DNA of 64,000 bases from Campylobacter sp. RM16187 (GTDB lineage Bacteria; Campylobacterota; Campylobacteria; Campylobacterales; Campylobacteraceae), in the NCBI RefSeq assembly GCF_025319965.1, contig NZ_CP012549.1, forward strand, positions 124,001 to 188,000, given 5' to 3'. Below the pieces are notes generated by a model that had not been told where the DNA came from, made no database searches, and saw only the letters and a list, made by a program, of their open reading frames with translations. The position numbers and the translations under genes are program-made. This document shows positions 44,498 through 51,944 of the stretch, piece by piece. Every line of letters starts with the position of its first letter. The first letter of the stretch is position 1.

Positions 44498-45751
44498 CTA
44501 GTATTTAGGCTCGCTTGTTGTAGCAATATACCTCGTTAAATCCGTCCCTATCGCTCCCGATTGTAGATTGTTTTGAAAAATTTCAGTCACTCTATCAAGC
44601 ACACCCTGACAAAGCGAGATGATGATGCCGTAGTTTGTTATAGGCACTATGGCGCGAGAGGCCTTTTGCATGCGGTTTTTCATGATGGTTTTGTTTATCA
44701 TGCAGCCTCCGCAGTGGATAATGAGTGCAAATTCGTCTAAATTCGCAGGATAATCCTTGCCGTTTGTGTAGCTAAATTCAAGCTTTTTGCCGCTAAATTT
44801 GCTAAGCATTTTTGGGATCTTAACCCTTGCTATGTCGCCGTCTTTTGCGTTGTGAGTGCAGGCTTCGGCTATTAAAATTTTATCGTTATCTTTTAGGCTT
44901 TTAGCGCGCTCAGAGCCTTTTATAAATTCGCTCAAATCGCCCTTTAGCCTTGACATCAGGATAGAAAAAGTAGTGATTTTCGCCTCTTTTGGAGCGGTTT
45001 TTACGACTTCTAAGACACACTGCGAGTCGCACACTATCAAATTTGGCTTGAACATCTGCGCGGTTTTTGATACGTCTGCACTACTTGAGACGCAAACGTA
45101 AGCTTTGCCGTCTAAAATTTGCCTTATGGCTTGCACTTGAGGCAGTATGAGCCTGCCCTTAGGCGCTTCATCGTCAATCGGCGTTATAAGTAAGACAATG
45201 TCATTAGGATTTAAAATTCCGCTAAAAAGATCGTCAGTATCTTTTGAAATTTGCTTTGAAATTTCGGCTAAATTTTCATAAATCAGCTCTAAATTCAGAC
45301 TCGTTTTGGCAGAAGTTTTGACAAATTTAAATGGCTTTATCAAATTTAAAAACTCGTCCTTTGACTCTTTGAGGTCGCACTTATTTACAAGCACTAAAAA
45401 AGGCTTGCTTAGGCTTTTAAATTTAGCAATAAGCTCACTTTCAAATTTGCCAAATTTGTTATTTTCCACGACCAAAACGGCTATATCGATATTTTCTATC
45501 GTCTCGTTTGTCTTTAAAACTCTTTGCTTGCCAAGTTCGCCCACATCATCAACGCCCGCCGTATCAAATAGCGTAGCGGCGCCAAGCCCGTGTATCTCGA
45601 TACTTTTTTGCACCGTGTCAGTCGTAGTTCCCGCAACATCGGATACTATAGAGGCGCTTTGATTGCTTAGCATGTTCATGATGCTTGATTTGCCGACGTT
45701 TCGCCTGCCGAAAATCCCTATGGCCGTGCGCATAGATTTTGGAGTGTTCAC
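44498..45751 (-). CDS. hydF: [FeFe]-hydrogenase maturation GTPase HydF
   Basis: 417 residues. G1 GRRNVGKS (15-22), G3 DTAG, G4 NKCD give the Era-like GTPase domain; the C-terminal domain has the [4Fe-4S] site with HCGGCM and an upstream cysteine/histidine (EACTHNAK). HydF is the scaffold on which the 2Fe subcluster is assembled before transfer to the hydrogenase. The GTG start overlaps the hydE stop (GTGA). It is the last gene of the hydrogenase operon; its stop codon abuts the integrase remnant. Confidence 0.96.
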   Translation of the reverse strand: MNTPKSMRTAIGIFGRRNVGKSSIMNMLSNQSASIVSDVAGTTTDTVQKSIEIHGLGAATLFDTAGVDDVGELGKQRVLKTNETIENIDIAVLVVENNKFGKFESELIAKFKSLSKPFLVLVNKCDLKESKDEFLNLIKPFKFVKTSAKTSLNLELIYENLAEISKQISKDTDDLFSGILNPNDIVLLITPIDDEAPKGRLILPQVQAIRQILDGKAYVCVSSSADVSKTAQMFKPNLIVCDSQCVLEVVKTAPKEAKITTFSILMSRLKGDLSEFIKGSERAKSLKDNDKILIAEACTHNAKDGDIARVKIPKMLSKFSGKKLEFSYTNGKDYPANLDEFALIIHCGGCMINKTIMKNRMQKASRAIVPITNYGIIISLCQGVLDRVTEIFQNNLQSGAIGTDLTRYIATTSEPKY

Positions 45752-46800
45752 AGCCCTTGCCTTTGGTTAAAATGCACGCTGTTGCCGTTTGTAAGCGAAA
45801 TTTTATCTCCTATTAAAGTAAGCATTTCATCAAATCTATCGTAAATTTCCGCCACGCTTTCTTTTAGACAAAATTTATTCGGATAGAGACTGTATAGATC
45901 GTGATATCTGCCTTGCGTGATTGAAGGCATGATGACGTTTGCACCGCTTCTTAAAGCCATTTTACGCCCTTCGTTTGGATCAAGCGTCTCGATAGCGGTT
46001 GTTGCAGGTATATTTATCTTAGGCAATAGCAGTCTTGTTAGAGCGTTTGCTTTTAGGGCAAGCTTTATCTCGCCTGCTTTTGAGTGCTCAAGCGGCGTGT
46101 TTGTAGAGGGTATAAAAGGCCCTATGCCTATCATGTCAAAGTCGTGTTTCTTTAAAAACATCAGATCTCTTGCTAGGATTTTAGTGCTGCTTCCCGGCAA
46201 GCCCACAAGCAAGCCGCTTCCCGTCTCGTAGCCTAAATTTCGTAAATTCTCTAAGCACTTTATACGGTTTTTTAGGCCCATGTTGGGATGAAGGGCTTTA
46301 TAAAGAGCTTGATTGGTAGTTTCTATGCGAAGCAGGTATCTATCTGCACCCGCTTCTTTGTAGGCTTTATACTGCTCAAAGCTCTTTTCGCCAAAGCTAA
46401 GCGTGATATGAACGCCAAATTTCTTTATCTCGCGTATGATCTCGCAAATTTCATCATCTTTAAATGCGCCACTTTCGCCTGATTGCATTACGATAGTTTT
46501 ATATCCGCTTATGGCGGCTTCTTTAGCGCAAGAAACTACCTCATCTGTGCTCATCTTGTAGCGTTTTAGACTTTTGTTTTTGCTTCTAAGACCGCAGTAA
46601 AAGCACTCTTTGGCGCAGATATTTGAGATCTCTATAAGAGCTTTTAGATGCACCTCTTGTTTTACAAATTTTTGTCTAACTCTATTTGCCGCCTCGAAAA
46701 GATACTCGCAGTTATCATCATCGGCGATGATCTTTTCAAGCCCGTAAAGCGAAGTGGTATGGGTTGCTTCAAGCTCGTTTATAAATTTTATAGATGACAA
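45748..46800 (-). CDS. hydE: [FeFe]-hydrogenase maturation radical SAM protein HydE
   Basis: 350 residues. Radical SAM CAKECFYCGL (C62, C66, C69) followed by a TIM barrel with VMQSGESGAF and GLLVGLPGSS. HydE processes the organometallic Fe(CO)2(CN) cysteine precursor made by HydG. It appears to begin with a TTG at 46800, overlapping the hydG end by 13 bp; an alternative downstream start would lose conserved N-terminal sequence. Confidence 0.95.
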   Translation of the reverse strand: MSSIKFINELEATHTTSLYGLEKIIADDDNCEYLFEAANRVRQKFVKQEVHLKALIEISNICAKECFYCGLRSKNKSLKRYKMSTDEVVSCAKEAAISGYKTIVMQSGESGAFKDDEICEIIREIKKFGVHITLSFGEKSFEQYKAYKEAGADRYLLRIETTNQALYKALHPNMGLKNRIKCLENLRNLGYETGSGLLVGLPGSSTKILARDLMFLKKHDFDMIGIGPFIPSTNTPLEHSKAGEIKLALKANALTRLLLPKINIPATTAIETLDPNEGRKMALRSGANVIMPSITQGRYHDLYSLYPNKFCLKESVAEIYDRFDEMLTLIGDKISLTNGNSVHFNQRQGL

Positions 46801-48257
46801 TCTCTTGCGCCCTTTTCCATATCGCTTATCAAATTTCTAACTTTTTGCGCAACGCTAGGCAAATTTTCCTCAAGCTCGCTAAGATACTTTGGAATGATCA
46901 CGTTCTCGCCAAGCTCTCTTGCTTCGGTTGAACCGTAGTCTAGCAAATACTCCTTAAGCGTTAAGATTGCATTTGGCAAGCAAAGATACTTGATCTTGGC
47001 GTTTTTGGCATAAGGCATGAAGTGATCACCCGTGCGACCCTCGCGGTAACAGGAAGTGCAAAAGCTTGGAATTTTGTCTTTTTTCATCACGTTTAGCACG
47101 AATTCGTCGATACAGCGGTGATCTCCGATTTTAAATTGCTGATTGTCAAGCTCGTCTTTGATATTTTTCTTAGAATACCCGCCTATGCCTATGTTTGTGC
47201 CTGCGTCCATTTGAGAAATTCCGCACTTTCTTATCGCCTCATCTCTTACGGACGGCTCTTCTCTAGCCGTTAGGATAGTGCCTGTAAACGGACACATTAG
47301 GCGAATGATCGCAATAGCTCTTAAAAACTCATCATCACTTAGCGCATAAGGCATGTCGTTTGCGCCGGCTGAGGTCTTTTTGATACGAGGGAAAGATATA
47401 GTATGCGGACCTATACCGAAGTATTTTTCTAAACTCATGGCATGATAAAGCAAGCCTAAAATCTCAAATTTATAGTCATAAAGTCCCAAAAGTGCGCCTA
47501 TAGCCACATCATCAAGCCCAGCTTTAAGAGCTCTATGAAGCGCAAAAACGCGCCAGTCGTAAATGCCTTTTAACGTATTTTGCGGATGGTATTTGGCGTA
47601 AGTTTCTCTGTGATAGGTCTCTTGAAATACCTGAAAAGTGCCTATGCCTTCAGCCTTAACTACCTTATACTCGTCTTCAAAAAGAGGAGCGGCGTTTATG
47701 TTTACTCTGCGGATGTTAAGGTTGTTTTTCCTAACGCTGTAAATTTCTCTTACAGTCTTTGCGATGTAGTTATAATCACTCTTTGGATGCTCGCCGTAAA
47801 CCGCTATCAGGCGCTTTTGCCCCATGTCAAGCAGGCTTTCTATCTCGTTTTTTAGCTCCTCTTCTTTTAAAATTTTCTTTTTTGTAGCGGTGTTTGAAGC
47901 AGCAAATCCGCAGTATTTGCAGTTATTTACGCATGGGCTTGAGATGTAAAGAGGCGAGAAAAGCACCATTCTGTTGCCGTAAACTTCCTCTTTGACCTCT
48001 GTTGCGGCTTCAAAAATTTCATCCCAAATTTCATCATGCGAGTTATTTAAAAGCACCGCCGTTTCGTAAGGAGTTAGCATAGTGCCTTTTATGGCGTTTT
48101 CTTTGGCCTTTTTTATAACGGCTCTTACTTCGTCTTTGCTCGCGTTTTTGGTTTGAGATAGAATTTCTTCTATCTCATTTTCGTTTATGAAGTCTTCGTA
48201 TTCGTGTTTGCTAACCCAATCTAAAATTTTTTCATATCGTTCATCTGTCCATGACAT
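46788..48257 (-). CDS. hydG: [FeFe]-hydrogenase maturation tyrosine lyase HydG
   Basis: 489 residues. Radical SAM motif CVNNCKYCGF (C109, C113, C116) and the C-terminal auxiliary-cluster cysteines in SFCTSCYREGRTGDHFM with a further C about 22 residues on. It cleaves tyrosine to produce CO and cyanide ligands of the H-cluster and is related to ThiH; the C-terminal CX2CX22C set distinguishes HydG. Located between the cytochrome b gene and hydE in the operon. Confidence 0.97.
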   Translation of the reverse strand: MSWTDERYEKILDWVSKHEYEDFINENEIEEILSQTKNASKDEVRAVIKKAKENAIKGTMLTPYETAVLLNNSHDEIWDEIFEAATEVKEEVYGNRMVLFSPLYISSPCVNNCKYCGFAASNTATKKKILKEEELKNEIESLLDMGQKRLIAVYGEHPKSDYNYIAKTVREIYSVRKNNLNIRRVNINAAPLFEDEYKVVKAEGIGTFQVFQETYHRETYAKYHPQNTLKGIYDWRVFALHRALKAGLDDVAIGALLGLYDYKFEILGLLYHAMSLEKYFGIGPHTISFPRIKKTSAGANDMPYALSDDEFLRAIAIIRLMCPFTGTILTAREEPSVRDEAIRKCGISQMDAGTNIGIGGYSKKNIKDELDNQQFKIGDHRCIDEFVLNVMKKDKIPSFCTSCYREGRTGDHFMPYAKNAKIKYLCLPNAILTLKEYLLDYGSTEARELGENVIIPKYLSELEENLPSVAQKVRNLISDMEKGARDCHL

Positions 48258-48266
48258 AAATCGCCT

Positions 48267-48944
48267 TTAATGAGCGGGTTTTGCAGCATCAACCGCCATA
48301 AGATCGTTTTCTACCCATTTTGGGGCGTGATGGTGCGCATCATCAAGCGGCACGTCGCCTGCGCCTATCCTAAACATAGCCTTTAGATCCTCTACGTTTA
48401 TAACAGCAAGGGGCATATGCACGCAAAACGCAAGCAAGCTTGTTAGTATCGAGCCCCAAACATGGAAGTAAAACATCCATTTAACGAAAATTTTACCCAT
48501 CGCAGCAGGATATGCATAAAGCAACCAGCCTGAAACTATAAGTCCAAATATCATAAACATAAATATAAGATAAGCGGCTTTTTGACCGGCGTTAAATCTG
48601 CCTTGAGGAGCTACCTCTTCAGGACCGAATTTGATACCAAACAGTCTTCTTGGATATCCGCCGAAATTCTTAAACCAAGCGAAAGTATCGCGATCCCAGA
48701 TGAGTAAATTTCTCATCATCAAAGCAAAACGATCGAAATTTAGGAATACAAATCCGAAGAAATTTATCGTAAATACTATGCCTATACCGATATGCCAATC
48801 CATCATAAGCTCTGAAGTAGGCTCATCTACAAGTTGAAAGTAGATCAAAACACCCGTTACGATAAGAGCTATCCAAGTGATTAAGTTTACGTTATGAAAG
48901 ACCTTTTCTGATAGAGGAAATTTTAAAACTCTTTTTTCATGCAT
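48267..48944 (-). CDS. Hydrogenase-associated cytochrome b
   Basis: 225 residues, four predicted membrane helices, with histidines suited to two b-haems (DWHIGIGIVFTINFFG, YFHVWGSILTSLLAFCVHMP). It belongs to the cytochrome b561/formate dehydrogenase gamma type and should pass electrons from the periplasmic hydrogenase to menaquinone. The C-terminal His-rich tail (DDAHHHAP) is unusual. It starts 8 bp inside the small-subunit gene end and is followed by hydG. Confidence 0.9.
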   Translation of the reverse strand: MHEKRVLKFPLSEKVFHNVNLITWIALIVTGVLIYFQLVDEPTSELMMDWHIGIGIVFTINFFGFVFLNFDRFALMMRNLLIWDRDTFAWFKNFGGYPRRLFGIKFGPEEVAPQGRFNAGQKAAYLIFMFMIFGLIVSGWLLYAYPAAMGKIFVKWMFYFHVWGSILTSLLAFCVHMPLAVINVEDLKAMFRIGAGDVPLDDAHHHAPKWVENDLMAVDAAKPAH

Positions 48945-49284
48945 GGTTAGCTCCTTGTAAGATCAAATTTTTGCGATCGAAATAAGCATTAGTATGCAGA
49001 AGTTTTTCGGCTATCTCGCCCATCGGTTCGGTCTTTAGATCCTCGTAGGATTTCGCACAGCTTGGGTTTTGATGAGAGCTTGTAAGCTTTAAATTTTGAC
49101 AGCGCTTGTCATCTTTATATAAGCCTTCTTGGCGCATTGCGATATAGGATTTGCGTCTTTTGATGATGTCTGTGATGGCATATCCAGTCATCGCAACGAC
49201 AGCCGTCATCACTCCGCCAGCTTTTAGGAAATCTCTTCTTGAGAAGATTTTGCCTACCGGTTTTTCTATGTATTGAAATTTCAT
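48937..49284 (-). CDS. hydB: [FeFe]-hydrogenase small subunit with Tat signal
   Basis: 115 residues. A twin-arginine signal (SRRDFLKAGG, R16 R17) precedes a hydrophobic core, then a short domain like the Desulfovibrio HydB small subunit (YIAMRQEGLYKDD, later LLHTNAYFDRK). The large subunit has no signal, so the two are expected to be exported together as a complex folded in the cytoplasm. 16 bp after the large-subunit stop. Confidence 0.93.
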   Translation of the reverse strand: MKFQYIEKPVGKIFSRRDFLKAGGVMTAVVAMTGYAITDIIKRRKSYIAMRQEGLYKDDKRCQNLKLTSSHQNPSCAKSYEDLKTEPMGEIAEKLLHTNAYFDRKNLILQGANHA

Positions 49285-49300
49285 CTTTTGTCCTTTAAAT

Positions 49301-50653
49301 TTATGCTTTTAGAGGTAGAGGAAGCAATGGATGAAGCCACGACGTTCCCATAGCATGAACCGGCTGACCGCCGCCGTTTACGCAGCCTCCGGGGCAGTTC
49401 ATAACCTCGATAAAGTGATATCTGTTAGAATCTTTCGTGATATGTTTTAGTATCGTGCCGAGGTTTCTTGAAGCGCCGTTTACTACCGCTACTTTAAGCT
49501 CGAGCGTCTTACCGCCGTAGTCTTTTAAAGGGATAGGTATAACCGCTTCGGTTAAGTCTTTATCATACCCTCTTACAGGAGTTAGCTCAGGATCTCTTAA
49601 CTCTTGTCCCGATAGCAAGAAATAAGCCGTTCTGAGTGCAGCCTCCATAACGCCTCCGCTGTTGCCGAATATCGTTCCTGCGCCTGTATATACGTTCATT
49701 GTTTTTTCCGGATATTCATCGCTCATTTCAAGCGGATTTATGCCCTTTTTACGGAAAATTTCAGCTATATCGCGAGCCGTAAGAGTTGCGTCTATATCAG
49801 GGAAGCTCTTTGTATCCGCAGGAATTTCACCTGTCTCTTTTAGATACTGGTAAGCCGAGTTAAACTCAGGTCTGCTTGCCTCGTAAATTTTAGCAGTACA
49901 TGGTGTAACGGTCGCTACGTAGATATCGCGCGGGTCTTTGTTCCAGACAAATTTAGCCGCCCATGTTTTAGCAAGCGGTCCTCCCATTTGGATAGGCGAT
50001 TTTGCACCCGAGATGTGAGGTATGAGCTCGGGATGGAAAATTTCAGCATTTCTAACCCAAGCCGGACAACAGCTCGTAAAGTGCGGGAAAGGGTGGTGCG
50101 AAACGTGCTCTAAATCAGGGCTTCTCTCGCCAAGTAACCAGTATTTGATCTTTTTGATTAGCTCGGTTCCCTCTTCAAGGATAGTGTGATCAGCGGCGAA
50201 ATTTACGTCGTACATATTAAAGCCCGCCATCTCAAGAGCGTTATACATCTTATTTATCGTTAGTTCGCCCGGTTTTCCGCCAAATTCTTCAGCCAAAGAG
50301 ACACGAACGGCAGGAGAAGGGTGTGCTACGACAAAGGTCTTTTTGTCTTCAAGTTTAGCCATAACCTCATCGACAAAGCTCATCTGCTCGATAACGGCAA
50401 ACGGGCAGTTGATGAGGCACTGACCACAGGCTACGCATAAATTTTGATCTATCCTGTGTGCGATGCCTAACGAGCCTTCTATCGCATCCGTTGGACAGAA
50501 AGAGCGACAGGTGTCGCATCCGACGCAATTATCTTGATTTATCGTTATGATACCTCTAAGTTCGCCTTTGCGATAAGTGCCTTCAAATTCAGCCTCACCG
50601 CCTCTTGAATTTGCAGACGGCGGGAAGGTATTTATCTTATAAACACTCAGCAT
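49301..50653 (-). CDS. hydA: Periplasmic [FeFe]-hydrogenase catalytic subunit
   Basis: 450 residues. Two [4Fe-4S] ferredoxin motifs (C43/46/49/53 and C73/76/79/83), then the H-cluster domain: L1 TSCCPAW (C195, ligand C196), L2 TPCTAKIYE (ligand C252), L3 EVMNCPGGCVNGGGQP (ligands C420, C424). All four H-cluster cysteines and the proton-relay C195 are present. The usual Met before the L2 proline-cysteine is Thr250, and the usual Ala before the first L3 cysteine is Asn419. It oxidises H2 (or evolves it) in the periplasm together with HydB and the cytochrome b. AGGAGG site before the ATG, and a palindromic operator region upstream. Confidence 0.96.
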   Translation of the reverse strand: MLSVYKINTFPPSANSRGGEAEFEGTYRKGELRGIITINQDNCVGCDTCRSFCPTDAIEGSLGIAHRIDQNLCVACGQCLINCPFAVIEQMSFVDEVMAKLEDKKTFVVAHPSPAVRVSLAEEFGGKPGELTINKMYNALEMAGFNMYDVNFAADHTILEEGTELIKKIKYWLLGERSPDLEHVSHHPFPHFTSCCPAWVRNAEIFHPELIPHISGAKSPIQMGGPLAKTWAAKFVWNKDPRDIYVATVTPCTAKIYEASRPEFNSAYQYLKETGEIPADTKSFPDIDATLTARDIAEIFRKKGINPLEMSDEYPEKTMNVYTGAGTIFGNSGGVMEAALRTAYFLLSGQELRDPELTPVRGYDKDLTEAVIPIPLKDYGGKTLELKVAVVNGASRNLGTILKHITKDSNRYHFIEVMNCPGGCVNGGGQPVHAMGTSWLHPLLPLPLKA

Positions 50654-50963
50654 AAAACCTCCTGATATTTATTAGTACTATTATTAAATTAGTATTATTA
50701 TAATAATACTAATTTAATTTTCATGATATTGTATAGGTAGTTTTATTAAAAATAGATAAAATATAAGAATTAATGTATGAAATGTATTCTACTACAAAAA
50801 TACTTTTATGAAATTTAAATATATAGCAAAAATTTCTATATTTAAGTAAAATATTTTAAATTTTTACAATAAATTATATTTTATATATTAATTTAATTTT
50901 AAGACGCTGTGAAAATATTTTTTGAAAAAGGAGTCGATAAATTTGACTCCTTATAAAATTATC
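50654..50963. other. Hydrogenase operon control region
   Basis: 310 bp of AT-rich sequence upstream of hydA and downstream of the bcp gene, which reads the same way. It holds the 36-bp palindrome at 50683-50718. I see no further gene or recognisable hairpin terminator for bcp. Confidence 0.6.
50683..50718. promoter_or_regulatory. 36-bp perfect palindrome upstream of hydA, candidate operator
   Basis: Left arm 50683-50700 (ATTAAATTAGTATTATTA) and its exact reverse complement at 50701-50718. It is centred about 48 bp from the hydA start, and its centre contains TATAAT on the minus strand (50697-50702), so a repressor bound here would cover the -10. A related half-site (ATTAGTACTATTA) lies at 50671-50683. 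The binding protein is unknown. Confidence 0.7.
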
Positions 50964-51494
50964 TTATTTAGTTAGATCGGCAAGAACTTTTGCAGCATGA
51001 TCTTTTGCTTTTACGCTTTTATAGACTTTAGAAATTTTGCCTTTTTTATCTATCACAAAAGTTGTGCGAACTATGCCAAGATACTCTTTACCATAATTTT
51101 TGCGAATCTGCCAAACTCCGTAAATTTTCGCTACCTCTTTATTTGCGTCACTTAGTAAAATGTGCCTTAAATTTTGCTTTTCTATAAAGCCCGCATGACT
51201 TTTTACACTATCTGGACTTATGCCGATTATAACTGTATCGCTTGCGATAAAATCATCATAGATCGCGCTAAATTCGCAAGCCTCGGTAGTGCATCCCGGA
51301 GTGTTATCTTTAGGGTAAAAATAAAGCACGACATTTTTGCCGATGAAATCTTTTAAATTTACACTCACGCCGTCTTGATTTTCAAGGCTAAATTCAGGCG
51401 CCTTATCGCCGGCCGCGAGAGTTACCTTGCGCTCGATATCCTCTTTGCTAAATTCGCTTTTTACTTCACAAGCTTCTTTTTTCTTGCAACTCAT
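50964..51494 (-). CDS. bcp: Bcp-type thiol peroxidase (peroxiredoxin)
   Basis: 176 residues. Peroxidatic site PKDNTPGCTTEACEFS (the two cysteines in CTTEAC) in a thioredoxin fold beginning at about residue 30, and C-terminal RTTFVIDKKGKI. There is an N-terminal extension of about 28 residues with CKKKEACEV that many Bcp proteins lack. It detoxifies peroxides using thioredoxin. Overlaps the tautomerase gene by 4 bp; it lies directly upstream of the oxygen-sensitive hydrogenase genes. Confidence 0.92.
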   Translation of the reverse strand: MSCKKKEACEVKSEFSKEDIERKVTLAAGDKAPEFSLENQDGVSVNLKDFIGKNVVLYFYPKDNTPGCTTEACEFSAIYDDFIASDTVIIGISPDSVKSHAGFIEKQNLRHILLSDANKEVAKIYGVWQIRKNYGKEYLGIVRTTFVIDKKGKISKVYKSVKAKDHAAKVLADLTK

Positions 51495-51691
51495 TTTTTA
51501 CTCCTTAAATCTTCTAAACTAAGTCCGTTTTTGCCGATACTTTCAACCTCAAGTGTTTCTATCATCACAAGAACCGCGGCGGGATCTTTGCCAAGTACTC
51601 TTACTAGAGTATCGGTAACTTCGGCGATGATCTGCTTTTTTTGCTCTTTTGAGGGTTCGGGGGCTGAAACTTTGATATTTACAAATGGCAT
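51491..51691 (-). CDS. 4-oxalocrotonate tautomerase-family protein
   Basis: 66 residues starting MPFVNIKVSAP, so the catalytic Pro is residue 2 before Met removal, as needed for the tautomerase base. IAEVTDTLVRVLGKDP and the C-terminal part fit the small tautomerase superfamily. Natural substrate unknown. AAAGGAG site before the ATG; forms a two-gene unit with bcp. Confidence 0.88.
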   Translation of the reverse strand: MPFVNIKVSAPEPSKEQKKQIIAEVTDTLVRVLGKDPAAVLVMIETLEVESIGKNGLSLEDLRSKK

Positions 51692-51944
51692 TTTTTCTCC
51701 TTTAAAATTTCAGTGATTATAGCTAAAATTAATAATAAATTTAGCTTAAATAATTTTGCATATAATATAAGTAAATTTAATCTTGTAAACATAAAATACT
51801 TACCAACTCTTTGTTTTTGCAAATAATATTAAATTCAGTGTAAAATACTTAAAATATGCTATTAGATAGTAAAATATATAAAATTTAAATTTATCTATAA
51901 ATTAAACTATATTTTGCTTTGAATTTATTGCAGAAAGGATAAAT

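Noticed and set aside
50683-50718. Reading the palindrome as a terminator of the bcp gene
   Set aside because: It is nearly pure A/T and lies 245 bp beyond bcp on the same strand, directly in front of the hydA ribosome site; an operator fits better.
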